A stretch of DNA of 64,000 nucleotides. It comes from Numida meleagris. Its lineage: Eukaryota; Chordata; Aves; Galliformes; Numididae. Position numbers and translations under genes: made by a program. The stretch spans positions 99,512,871-99,576,870 of the forward strand of contig NC_034410.1 of assembly GCF_002078875.1 (NCBI RefSeq), read 5' to 3'. Every line of letters begins with the position of its first letter. The first letter of the stretch is position 1. Below the pieces are notes generated by a model. It did no database searches. It saw only the letters and a program-made list of their open reading frames with translations, and was not told where the DNA came from. This document shows positions 24,206 through 35,655 of the stretch, one piece after another.

Positions 24206-25833
24206 GTAAAAGCAGAGAAAATCAGAATCATGTTGTAGCAATCTTCCTTATCTTCGCTGAAATTTCATTTCCACTTTCAAGGTAGGGTTAGAACCTCATC
24301 AACATAATTACTGGATTAAGATGAACTACTAAGTCAGGGATTTATAAAAATGGATGCAGAGTGTGTCACACACTGTAATATCCTTTCCTGAATGGTGTCA
24401 TTGACCTGCCATAGGGTAGGTAGGCTGACAAACTACTATACTGAGAAAGTGCAGTGCAAAGGCACAGTTGTATGTATGTCATTTGTATAAGGGCTGCTAC
24501 AAAAGCAGTGCCTCCTATTTTATGATGTTGGCCGATGACATCAGTGGTAGATATTGGTAGTATGACAGTAGAAGTTGAACCTTCCCACCAATATTCCCTT
24601 ACATGTTGTTGCCGCGTGACAGACAGCAGCAGAGGGGCAGTCTGACAGAACGGCTTCTGACATGGAAGTGTGTATGAAGCAAAGGTGTGTCATTCCTCCA
24701 TGTGGAAAAAATGGCACTCACTGACATTCATCGACATTTGCTAAATGTTTCTGGAGACCAACCAGTGGATGTGAGCACCATGAGGCAGTGGGTGGTGTGC
24801 TTCTCCAGCTGCCTTTCCATGTTTATCGTCTACATTACCTTTCAGTTTTACTTCACCACCTCAACAAAGATGACAAAATTTATCTTCTAGAACTGAATCA
24901 CTTTTCATTTCAATGTCCTTATTTTCTGAGCTCTTTTTTGCATGGTTGATGGCCCAGAAATATCTTCACCATCACCCTTTTACTAGTACCTCATGGCTTC
25001 AACATACTTTGTCAAAGCTTTTTCTTATCACTCTAGAGCTGTCATCATGAGAGGCATAAATGTCTTTCCATTACACATTTTTCATCTCTCTTATGAAATT
25101 TGGTCTAAAGAAAAGAATTTCACTTAGGAACAGACTTACAGAGAATGAATACATTAATTTTGAGTTTCCATATAATATAACCTATTTTGATTTTTGACAA
25201 CCTATTGCATGCAGAATACTGAACATTAATGTCACATATTTAGATAAAGTTTCTCTGAGAATCTGAAATCTCTCTGAAACTAGGATGTTATTTGAAATTA
25301 TTTTTAACATAAGGCAAAAATTAATTACTAATATTAACAGTGTAAGTGACCATGTTAAGTAGAACTTCTAGCCACAGAAATAAAAACAATTCACAAATTA
25401 AATGCACGTCTTGATTACTCCTGGAAGTCACCTCAAAAACATTCTCAGGAGTGGCACAACGGCATTTAGAAGCAATGTGTTCTGTTCTATGGATGGTGCT
25501 GAATGTATGCAGAACTTCTATTGAAAGTGGTCTGGACTGTAAGATGCAGAACTGAATGCAGTTAAAAATGTCAATTCCTTGCTGTGGAGAGATGTTTAGC
25601 TTTGGTATATTAAAAACAGTAAGCTTGCGTGTGCGATTTCTGTAGTGACTGGACATCTGTCAGATTAACGTGCTTTGAAATGCACTTATGCAGTGGAATG
25701 GCTAAAACCAGGAACATGACTCCCTGTTCTCCATAGCAGACATGCCTTTCATGGTCCAGGTAGAAAGCCTTGTAGGTTAGACTCTGTGTTCAGAGAGTTT
25801 TGTTTGAAATGTTGTTTCTGGGTTTGACTGCAG
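24206..25833 (+). other. MYOM1 intron between w12 and w13
   Basis: 1.6 kb, with a truncated mariner element at 24490-24812. An open 111-codon minus-strand frame at 25321-25656 has no family signature and is treated as chance. Confidence 0.6.
24490..24812 (+). mobile_element. Mariner-type DNA transposon fragment (Galluhop-like)
   Basis: Begins right after a TA with GGGCTGCTACAAAAGCAGTG, which resembles the terminal inverted repeat of the chicken mariner Galluhop as I recall it. The start of a transposase can be read: EKMALTDIHRHLLNVSGDQP and DVSTMRQWVV, a mariner helix-turn-helix pattern. The coding stops near 24810 and no matching right-hand inverted repeat follows, so the copy is 3'-truncated. 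It cannot encode a working transposase. Confidence 0.75.
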
Positions 25834-26017
25834 TGTGTTGCTGGCACAGAGGACTGGCAAAGGGTGAACACCGAGATCCCTGTGAAGTCCCCTCGCTTTG
25901 CAGTTTTTGATTTGTCTGAAGGCAAATCCTATTGCTTCCGGGTTCGCTGTTGCAATTCAGCTGGAATCGGTGAGCCTTCAGAAGCAACTGAAGCCACCGT
26001 GGTGGATGACAAACTTG
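25834..26017 (+). CDS. MYOM1: MYOM1 exon w13: second half of Fn3 domain My5
   Basis: Residues 535-595. Reads CVAGTEDWQRVNTEIPVK, then GKSYCFRVRCCNSAGIGE and ends VVDDKL. Entry phase 0, exit phase 1. Acceptor tgactgcag, donor gtgagt. Confidence 0.96.
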
Positions 26018-27027
26018 GTGAGTGATCATAAGTATTAAGTTATCTTCATAGTATCTTTTCAGTTTGCTATGTGGTTGTTTTGCCTGAAGATAGCTGCTCA
26101 GCTTCTAACTCAAAAATGAAGAGCAGTCAGTGATTTATTCCCTTCAGCTAAGATAATTTTGGATTGGGTTTTTGAACCTTTAATGTAGGATCAAATGGCA
26201 GATACAAACCAAGGGAATTAAGCTGCAAATAATGATATGAAGAACCACAAAGGATGCAAACAGTGGAAGAAAATGACAGCTCAATAAAGTACAAAACTGC
26301 TCTGTTTTAGAGACCGTACTGAACATGAGCCCAGACATAAGCAGAGTTTAACCTTCCTTGTTTGCCAAATCAAACAAACATGAAGGATTTAATACTTATG
26401 TGGATGCAAAAACTATTTCTACTGGAAAAAAATCCCAGATGTTCCCCACAACAAAGAATTAGTAACTTGTCTGTTAGCTACATAGCAGCTTTGTCTACAT
26501 TGGCATTTTCTTCCAGAACACCAATGCAGATATGAACCAAATTCCCAGGTCTCATTTCACTTCAGTTTGATTTATATAAACTACATCCCTTAAGAAGAGT
26601 AAAACAGCTCTCTTCAAGAAATACTTAAGGTGCATTTTGCTATTTAATATGGCCATTGCTTTCTGACTACTTCTGTGCACTGCACAAAATTCTTCAAAAT
26701 GCATCTGACACTTTCTCTTTTAGAAAGCTCCAAATCACATCTCAGGTGCAGTTATTCAGCATAGAGAAATAATCTAAATATACGCTGAAGGAAATGCCCT
26801 GAACAATAGGCAATGGAGATGTGAGGAACCTCTTCACCAAAATCTTGAATGTACTGATCCTCTTATGTTGTACCAGATTACTTGCTTGAGATCACAACGA
26901 ATTTTTTGAGAGGTTAAAAGTGTATTACCAGTGCTAAAACTATCAGGAGCAGAATGTCACTCTTAATTTTTTGTTTTGTGATTTTTTTCTGAATGGTCAT
27001 TAATTTATTAATGTTTATCTCCCCCAG

Positions 27028-27202
27028 ATATTCCCAAACCTCCTGGCCGTATTATGCCAACTAGAAACACGGATACCTCAGTTGTTGTCACTTGGACAGA
27101 ACCCCCAGATGCCAAAGAGCTGGTTGGATATTACATTGAGTCAAGTGTGGTTGGATCTGGTCACTGGGAACCATGCAACAACAATCCAGTCAAAGGCACA
27201 AG
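27028..27202 (+). CDS. MYOM1: MYOM1 exon w14: first half of Fn3 domain My6
   Basis: Residues 595-654. Reads DIPKPPGRIMPTRNTDTS, then VVVTWTEPPDAKELVGYY and ends NNNPVKGTR. My4 to My6 form the titin-binding part in the family. Acceptor ctcccccag, donor gtaatg, exit phase 2. Confidence 0.96.
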
Positions 27203-29089
27203 GTAATGGATTTTATAACATGGAGATTGTTGTCACCCGATGGTTATTCAGTTTTATTTTTTTTTAAATTGATTGCTTTCATGTGTTTTCAGCCATTAGT
27301 AGTACTTGTAGTAGTAATTGTTCTGTGGTAGCTAGCAGGCTGGAATCACTCTTACACTCTTGTAAGATGTTATAAAAACATATTTCAAAACATGGTTCTT
27401 GTCTAAAAGAAATTTATAATCAACCTTATATTAAAAGCAATTAGTTAAGGGGTGTGGTGGAAACATAGATACTGCCATGAAGAAAAAGAAACAGCTCACT
27501 AGCTATTGTATCTATCAGTTTGATGAGAAACGGTGCAATGAGGAATGAGTGAACTTACAAACATGGAAAACTGAACTACATCGTGTTTGAAAGCAAAGTC
27601 CTCCACCTGGAAGACTGCTGTAAACATTTCTGAGCCATTTCTCAGCCTGTATATCTAGCATGGCAGGAGGAAATGTAGACTACATCATGCCAACAATATG
27701 ACTTTTTAACTGCTCTGTCACTTGCAATTATCAAGATGTTAATGAATGCTTGTAAGCCACTTGTGCCAATATTGTAAGCTCTCATATGTATTACTGTTAT
27801 TTATACTGTGGCTACATCAAGTGTTGGTGAATCTTCATGCTGTTTGCTTGTTTCAAAATATAAAATGTGATCTTTATTCACCTTAAAAATAAAAGCACTG
27901 ATTTGAATTACTACATATTGCTACATAGCTACACTGCTTTTGTTCCCATCGCTGCCTTTTTATTCTATGCAACATGATGCATGATATAGACAGGCATGGG
28001 CTGTGTGTTACCTACTGGTATTCTGACTGAGACAATTTCAAAGTGTTAGCTGTAGCTCATAGTTTACTTGATGCAGTACATTTTGATGTTTTGAAATTTG
28101 CTTTCTGTGGATATCCAGGTGAAAGCTAATGCTTTGGAAAAGTTTGGTGGAATGAGTAGTGAAGGTTCTGTTCTGAAAATTTCAGGTTTTAATTTTTTTT
28201 CCCCAAAGTAAAATTTTTATTTTTGGAATATGTTTTATATTTTCTGTGCTATTTTTTTGCTGCTTACATCATTGCATGATGTCAGCCTTGGAAGCATGGA
28301 ATGTAACATTATGAAGTAGAGCAAAATAAAAAGAACATGAAAAATAAAATACACTTAAAGTACATATTGAAAAATATTTTTTAGAGGAAGATGTTGAAAC
28401 ATTTTACAAAACATGAGGTTTTTTTTTTTCCCAAAAGAAACATTTTATGTCTCAAGGAATTGTGGTTTTTTTTCAGGGTGAAGAACTTGAAAAAAATAGG
28501 ACTTTTAAAAATGTAAACATTATATAATATAGCAGAAAAACTATACTAATAAAGTAGTTTGTCTGACTTAGATTATAGAACAAAGAAAGTGCCATAAAAG
28601 TTTGGACACTTTTGGCTCTTGCTAAATGTCCTGTAATTTCTGTGAACGCTGCAGTTTTTCATTTCTGATTGGAAGTGAACGATAGGAACTTGTGCTACAG
28701 CTGTCTTCTACTTATGTCATGAATGTGTCCCACAGACAAATATAGACCTCATCTCTGCAGATTTTTCCATTGTTTCCATTAGGAAGGATGGATCTTATAT
28801 ATCAGCAAAAGTAATATAGAGCCTTTTGTAACACAAGAACGTGTATAGTCTTAGGTGGGAAAGAGTACTGGAAAAAAAGGGTATATATAAAATACATGAG
28901 TTTAGATATTCTATTTGCAGGAACTGTGTTCTTAGATACTTTGTTCTGTTTTCTCTGACCTTCACATAATTACTGGGTTCATATTTTAACCTCAATTTTC
29001 AGAAACCAGAATAAACTTTATGGAAGATCTGCTTAAGATTTTTATTTTCATCATAATATTCTAAGAATTCATTTGCTGGTTTGTTTTAG

Positions 29090-29211
29090 ATTCATTTGCC
29101 ATGGGCTCATCAATGGAGAGAAGTACATTTTCAGAGTCAGGGCTGTTAATGCAGCTGGACTCAGTGAATTTTCCCAGGATTCAGAGCCTATAGAAGTGCA
29201 AGCAGCCATTG
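29090..29211 (+). CDS. MYOM1: MYOM1 exon w15: second half of Fn3 domain My6
   Basis: Residues 654-694. Reads FICHGLINGEKYIFRVRA, then SEFSQDSEPIEVQAAI. Its last base, a G, gives a Gly codon with the EH exon or an Ala codon with exon w17, so both splice forms stay in frame. Acceptor tgttttag, donor gtaagc. Confidence 0.96.
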
Positions 29212-30141
29212 GTAAGCTATTTTCTATTGCTTTGTTCAATGGTAAATGTGTTTTCTTTTTAAGTAAAGATGTTTTCAGCATCTGTTGGTAACTAATTATT
29301 TTGGTTTACAATGCTGTCCACAAATAATACTTCATCTGTAGATCTTATGTATCGCGTCACAGCCACACTTTCACAGTTACTGCACTCTTGTAGACTGTTC
29401 ACCTTCACCATTCAGACTTCTTCAGGTGTTTCTTGTGAACTGCTGTAGGAGGGCACTGCCAATCACACTTCATAGTCATCCAGGAAGAAGGAATGTCATT
29501 CTGATCCTCTAATGTGGTATTTATCGCCTCTAACACACACCATCCTATATATAGTCAGCTCCTAAGAAACGTGTTTTCACACCTAAACCTAATAATAAAT
29601 GTAGTGTGCTTTTTGCAAACCTTCTATAACCCCGTGTGTTCTCCCCCTGTTGATGGATTATTACTGTTTGCCACTGCCTGAACTAATCCATACAGATTAA
29701 TGAGATCACTGGACTAGAACAAATTGTGCGTCTGCAACATCCTCACTCTTATTTATATCAGAATCACAAAAGTCAGCCTTAGAGCAGAGATGTGCTTCTA
29801 GGCAATTTTGTAAGATCTTTTTAAAAGGATCAAAATATGACTTGGAAGATCTAATACTATAATAATTATAGAAAATGGCTATTACCATTAACTTCCCATA
29901 TTTCTTCTACTCTGAAAATTAGACATTATTAAAAGAACATAACTTGTGAGGATGTTGAGAGGTATTCTATGCATTTCAAATTTTTGTGAGTCCAAGCGTA
30001 GCTTTTTGTCCATAAGAACTGTGATTTATCATGGTTTCTCTGTACTGTTCACTGTCTGCATTTCTTTGCTCTGTTGAATAAATGATGAAAAAATAATGTA
30101 TTCTAATTCAAAATGTCTTTACTGTTTTCTGGCAATTATAG

Positions 30142-30468
30142 GGGGAGGATTGCTTCATGGTGTGTGTCCTGAACTGAGTGGTAAAGCTGATGGACTAACA
30201 GACTGCACTACCAGCTGGGAAGGCATGCATGAGTCCTCCCAGCCTATCTTTGACACAGATGCTTTGCTAAAATGCAATGCTAAATTAAATAGAGACCCAC
30301 TACCCAGTAGCTCTGACAAACTGGGGAGTACAGGAGAAAATAACATGAGAGAAATGGTTAAGGACGCTATCACATCTGTACCACAAAAAGTTGTTGCTAA
30401 GCAGGCAAGTAAGTCTCAACCTGGGGATCCTTTGACAATGGAAAAAGTGAAAAAGAAGAAAGATATAG
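30142..30468 (+). CDS. MYOM1: MYOM1 exon w16: EH segment (embryonic-heart cassette exon)
   Basis: Residues 694-803, 327 bases, phase 1 on both sides: exactly 109 codons that can be included or skipped. It reads GGGLLHGVCPELSGKADG at the start and ends in the lysine run VKKKKDI. The segment has no Ig or Fn3 pattern and is rich in Ser, Pro, Gly, Lys and Asp, which fits the disordered, elastic EH insert between My6 and My7 known from EH-myomesin, the isoform of embryonic heart. The GGG start and the spaced Cys-Pro match the mammalian segment I recall; the middle is more divergent, as expected for disordered protein. Acceptor gcaattatag has a modest pyrimidine tract, in line with regulated use; donor gtgaga. 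The exon holds overlapping GCATG (30223-30227) and TGCATG (30226-30231) motifs, the core bound by RBFOX proteins in RNA. Confidence 0.93.
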
Positions 30469-32086
30469 GTGAGAATTAATAAATACATAACTTTCACTGC
30501 TTTGGTACATCCACTTTGGATGGTTGCAACCTACACTCATCCACACCACAAGTGAACGTTCTCTCCAGTGATGCATCTTCCAGCAGTCATAGTACCTATG
30601 ACTCTCATAGTAACTCAACTCTCCATTAAAGTCATTGCGTATGTCATGTTTGTTATCAGAGACCATTACACAAACTTACTGGCTATTGAAAGTGAAATGT
30701 ATACTCACTTGCTAATTTAATTGCTTGTCTGAGTATATATTAATATATCCAGTACTGTATGTCTACATCACATCAGAAATTTGTTCTCTGTTAGGAGACT
30801 TGTTACCTAGTTTCTGGGTTACGTATGTGCGGAGGAAACAAAATCTGGTTACAATGGTAAGTATGAAAATCTGCGTTGTGCAAAGATGTATGAAGATCCT
30901 TTGTGGATTTATGCCTAAGCTACAGCTTATCCTCTGAGATGCAGTGCTAATGAACATTGCATTATATCTCTGACTGATGGTTATATGTAATGACGGAAAC
31001 CTATCAAGCTGAAGACACATGGGCAAAATCACATTTTATGTTGTCAACACCTAAACACCCATCATGCCTAAGAAATATGGAGCTTGAATTTCATTTAAGT
31101 CTTGGTACTTGGCCAGTGAATGAATTTAGTTCACTTCCGAAGCCATGGGAGATTCATGAAGTAAGATTCGAAAAGCTTGTTCAAAACTCTGAACAGCAAA
31201 CAAAATACAGGGGCTGCACCTGGGGCTAGCTAACGCTGTGATAGAATACCAAAAACAAAAGTATGTGATGTAAGATTTCCATCAAATCTTGAAGGTCACA
31301 AATGGGGCTTTTAACTGGTACATGATATACTGAGTGTGGGCAAATATTTCCCCAATGCATGTGGAGAGGGCGTTATAAGAAAATGGGTTGGGAGAAGTTA
31401 ATGGTTTCTGTATTGTTAAAATATAATTAAGGAAAAAAAGTGGATAATGCTGCACATTTTGTAAAGTAAGTTCCAGTAACGGACATGTTCCATTTCCAGT
31501 CAGCCTACAGTGCCTATGATCATGCTTACTTCCGTTAAGGTAAGATGAAGGGTGCAATGATAAAATTTACACAGTGTGTAAATTTAACAACAATAATTGT
31601 AATAAACAGAGAACTGACGTTCTATGAAGGGAAGAATGTGGGCCTATTAAAAAAAAGGAACTACAATAGTTATTATATGTGTGAAAAAGGATTCGCTTTC
31701 AGCAAAAGAAAACAAATCATTGCATCTCTAACTTTTTACTTTTCTTGTAATGTTAGTTTTTGTTCCTCATTTTTCACTGTTTTAAAGCAATTCATTATCA
31801 CTTACATCAGAGCTGCAATTGCAACACATTCTTTCACTGTGTTATCAGCTTGCTTCTCAAAACCAAATGATCTTGGAAATTAATTCCTATGCCGTCTGTA
31901 TTTTCATGTTTGGTTTATGGAGGCTTTTATCCTTCATTTCTCATTCCAGCGAAACTCCCCTTGGGCCGTACAAATATTTTCCTAACTTGGAAATGCAGGG
32001 TGGGGGCCACCTGAATACGGTAACCAAATGCCTGTCTGGCTATTGAGATATTACTTCCTACTTATGTGTTATTCATGTTGAAACAG
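30469..32086 (+). other. MYOM1 intron after the EH exon
   Basis: 1.6 kb without a recognised repeat. As the downstream intron of a regulated cassette it is where splicing-factor sites would be expected; I see only scattered TGCT/CGCT-type (YGCY) motifs, for example near 30499 and 30722, which is not more than chance would give. Confidence 0.55.
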
Positions 32087-32283
32087 CTGCTCCATCTCCA
32101 CCATATGACATCACGGTCCTTGAGAGCGTTCGGGACTCCATGGTATTAGGATGGAAACAACCCAAAGCCACTGGAGGAACTGAAATTACTGGCTACTACG
32201 TGAACTACCGTGAAGTGATTGGTGGAGTTCCTGGGAAATGGATGGAGGCCAACATTAAGGCCATTAGTGAGAGGGCGTACAGG
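32087..32283 (+). CDS. MYOM1: MYOM1 exon w17: first half of Fn3 domain My7
   Basis: Residues 803-869. Reads AAPSPPYDITVLESVRDS, then MVLGWKQPKATGGTEITG and YYVNYREVIGG, ending SERAYR. Entry phase 1, exit phase 0. My7-My8 is reported to bind muscle creatine kinase in the family. Acceptor gttgaaacag has a poor pyrimidine tract; donor gtaaga. Confidence 0.95.
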
Positions 32284-33460
32284 GTAAGAGGTCAACTCCT
32301 ACTATTACTGAGGGTGCAAACTGTATTTCCAAAAGAGATGTCAAAGACAGATCAGGATGATAATATAATTCAGTGCACAGATTGATTTTTCAGAGGCTTA
32401 TATCCAAGGTGCATATTTCTGCTGTCTTCTCTTGCAAACATGCCGTAATAAGGTTTGTCTTTGCTTGAAAGGTGGTACACAAGTGATAGACATTATTTTA
32501 GAAGTAGTTGTGACCTCAGAAAACTTGAACAGATGGTATTAAAACAGAGGTTTTGTGTCATATGGTTAATATGTTTTTGAAACTGCAGCTTCTTATACTG
32601 TAGAAATTCTATGGTACCATGAAGTACTTTGTTGTTCTACTAGCTTCCTTGCTAGAGTTTGTCTCAAAGTGATGGAAATTGTCTGCTCATAGAGGTTTTG
32701 TGTATACATTTAGTGCGATGTCCACCGCTCTGATGCCCTTCTGTTCACCGTATTACATAAATCCTCTCATTTAACAAATAGCTCACTAAAGAATAGAGAA
32801 GCATATGGATAAGAAAATTTAGTTAACTCCATTAAATTCTCCTCTGTACAATTTTTTGTAAACTTGTCTGTTTTTCTGGCACCAACCATCATCTGTGAAT
32901 TAATTCCTCTGGACATAGGCTGGATTTCTGGAAGTCAGGCCCTCACAACTGGCATTCCTGCTGGGCTTGGTGGACCTACCCCAGTGCTTGCTGGTACTGG
33001 AACCAGCTCCGTGCCAGCTGGGTTTTGTGATTAGTTCTAAAGGCCGGTTTAGAAGTACAGCACTAGCTACAATCTAGCTGAGCTGCTTTGCAATTGAAAA
33101 GGAATGCCAGGACTGAATTTCACCCTGTTGCAAGGACAACTCTTGCCTTAAGTGAACTTGCTGTGCATTATGAGACAGATTAGTATAACTGTTGAGCAAT
33201 ATCCTGCTCCCTCCCTGACTACCATAGTGTCTTTCAATAGAACAGAATTAGAGTTTTAAAATCTGAGCATGCTGAGAACACTCACATATGCTATGTCACT
33301 GACTAGAGGGAAAGCCAGGATAGTTATTCCCTTATGTATGATATCAATAACGCTTTCATCTCTTCAGGCACTTAAACGCATGTTCATGTGTTAGATGATA
33401 GTGACTTTCTCCTACGGCCTTAATCCAAAGTTAATAAGTACTACTTTATTGGATCTGCAG

Positions 33461-33587
33461 ATTGAAAACCTGAAGGAAAACATGGTGTACCAGTTCCAGG
33501 TGGCTGCTGCTAACCTGGCTGGGGTTGGGACACCCTCCCTGCCCAGCAAGCCCTTCAAATGTGAAGAATGGACCATTGCTGTACCTG
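33461..33587 (+). CDS. MYOM1: MYOM1 exon w18: second half of Fn3 domain My7
   Basis: Residues 870-911. Reads IENLKENMVYQFQVAAAN, then PFKCEEWTIAVP. Entry phase 0, exit phase 1. Acceptor gatctgcag, donor gtagga. Confidence 0.95.
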
Positions 33588-34336
33588 GTAGGATCCTGAC
33601 TGTGACATGGGGGTTACTGCCACCCATAGGGTGCTCTGGGACAGATAATCTAAGTTCTCAATGTCTTCAGTTTCTAGGGCAGTCAATGGGTACTGAAGTT
33701 TATACCCAGGCCTGTGCCTCCATCACATTCTTTTAATGTACTTAGATTGATAAATTAAGCAATGCCCATGTAACCAGTAGCATTTTACAAACAGCTTGTA
33801 TTTTCTTTATCTTTACTGCTTGGTTTCTGTACTGTGTCTGTCACTGTGCTCCCTAGTTTAAATTGTAGACATAAAAATCTGTCTAATGGAGAAGGCAGAG
33901 AGTCCTCGTAACCCTTGTGTCAGGTATCATATGTTACTTCAATGAGTGTTGAAAGGTCAGAGATTTGGCCTTGAAATTAATGAAAACAACCTCCACTGGT
34001 TTCAGTGGACTTTAAAACTGTCCTTGAGGCAGCACATTAGCTTAATAGTTAACTTATTTCCCCAACTTTGGAGATTATTTGTAAATTTTGTTTGCTCATA
34101 AATATTTGATCAAGATACTAAATCTCAAAAACTTGGATTGTTTTTGGGGGCTAGTCTTTTATTAGGTATAGATCGTATTCATATCTCATCTAGATCTGAT
34201 ACAATGGAACTGCACCTGTTATGTCAGCTCTGGGTGTGTGATCTGTTGTTTGATTTTGGTTTTTGAAGTCTTATGCATTAATCCCTTTGGTCTTTATTTT
34301 GATAACACAATTCCAATTTTGACTCTTACCTTACAG

Positions 34337-34521
34337 GGCCACCTCACGATGTCACATACACAGAAGTTAGGAAGGACTCTTTGGTATTATTATGGAAGGA
34401 ACCGGTTTATACTGGTCGTAGTCCTATAGCTGGTTATTACATTGATATGAAGGAAACTGAAGCAAAGGAGGAACATTGGAGAAGCGTCAACGAGAAGCCA
34501 CTTCAAAAGAAATTCTTGAAG
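34337..34521 (+). CDS. MYOM1: MYOM1 exon w19: first half of Fn3 domain My8
   Basis: Residues 912-973. Reads GPPHDVTYTEVRKDSLVL, then LWKEPVYTGRSPIAGYYI and ends KPLQKKFLK. Entry phase 1, exit phase 0. Acceptor accttacag, donor gtaaag. Confidence 0.95.
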
Positions 34522-35540
34522 GTAAAGTAGTTTAAGATTTAATACAAATATAACAGTATAATCTTGAGGAATTCAGTCATAGATAATATCATCCTACATA
34601 GCATTTACTGAAACACTTAGTAGGCTATACTGTGCCTAGGATACCCATGCATGAGGTCTGTGTAGTCAGACAAGGCAGTAACCTAGAAGAGAATCTGGTA
34701 TGACAAAAGAAAAACAAAAGAAACAGTGCTGAAACTGCATATCCTTCTTACAACACAGGAGGCATCCCTAGTATTTCCTAGCTCAAAGAGCATTGCTACA
34801 CAAAAACATTACACAAAAATGGATGTTGTAATAATGTGGTATGTGGTTCTTTCAAACACAAAATACTCTCTCCACACATTTAATGACAAGTAAAACGCAA
34901 TCATTTCCCACTGTTATGTCACGTAATTTTGTGGAATGACTTCTAAATAAGGAATCAAGTGTATTTCAATTTCAGAGATACATCTGAAGTGAATTTGCTA
35001 TGTCTATGCTTTCCAGAACATTTGGAAGAAATTCACTTTAGGGTTTGATCTTTTCACACATGTTTTAAAGGAGCATTTACAGGTGATACAATGCTACTGC
35101 AATTGCTCAAGACAGTACAACTAGATCCATACAGTTAACTGCCTGTCTGGTTCTATAGGAGTGGGACTGGGACATTTTACTGATAATTTATCTGCAGTAA
35201 AAGATTGTGCTGTTCCAGAGGTCACCGGACACGAGTTAAAAACATCCCGTTCAAATAACGATACTCCTTTTATAAATAAATCAGTGACAGCTGTGACACT
35301 GCCTAAATGTTAGCTATGCATACAAGGAAAGCATAAACCAAACGTATCAGTCATGCCTCTCTGGGACTGAAAAAAGAAAAGAAAAAAAAAAAAAGAGGAA
35401 GGAATATTTGCCAAGTGGAAAAGGAGCAAAACAAAAAAGAAAAGAAATATGATTGTCAAGTATCCAGACTGGTACTGTAAAAACTGTGAAATTAAAATCA
35501 GTGTTTTGTAATGAATCATGCATGTGTTTGCTTCCTGCAG
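34522..35540 (+). other. MYOM1 intron between w19 and w20
   Basis: 1.0 kb with an A-rich AAAG-type stretch at 35370-35400 and again near 35430. Nothing else is recognised. Confidence 0.6.
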
Positions 35541-35655
35541 ATAGCTGGCCTCACAGAAGGGGTGAGCTATGTCTTCCGTGTGCGGGCAACAAACCAGGCT
35601 GGTGTTGGGAAACCATCAGATATCACTGATCCTGTTGTAGCTGAGACACGACCAG
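35541..35655 (+). CDS. MYOM1: MYOM1 exon w20: second half of Fn3 domain My8
   Basis: Residues 974-1011. Reads IAGLTEGVSYVFRVRATN, then GKPSDITDPVVAETRP. Acceptor cttcctgcag. The donor CCAG|GTTTGT is the weakest in the gene (T at +3 and +4), and the 4.5-kb intron it opens is the second longest in the window. Confidence 0.93.

Noticed and set aside
30096..30141. In-frame Met and open codons just before the EH exon, as a possible alternative first exon
   Set aside because: The reading continues only through the intron end; a clear AG acceptor at 30140-30141 and the family sequence put the exon start at 30142. No promoter signal is visible.
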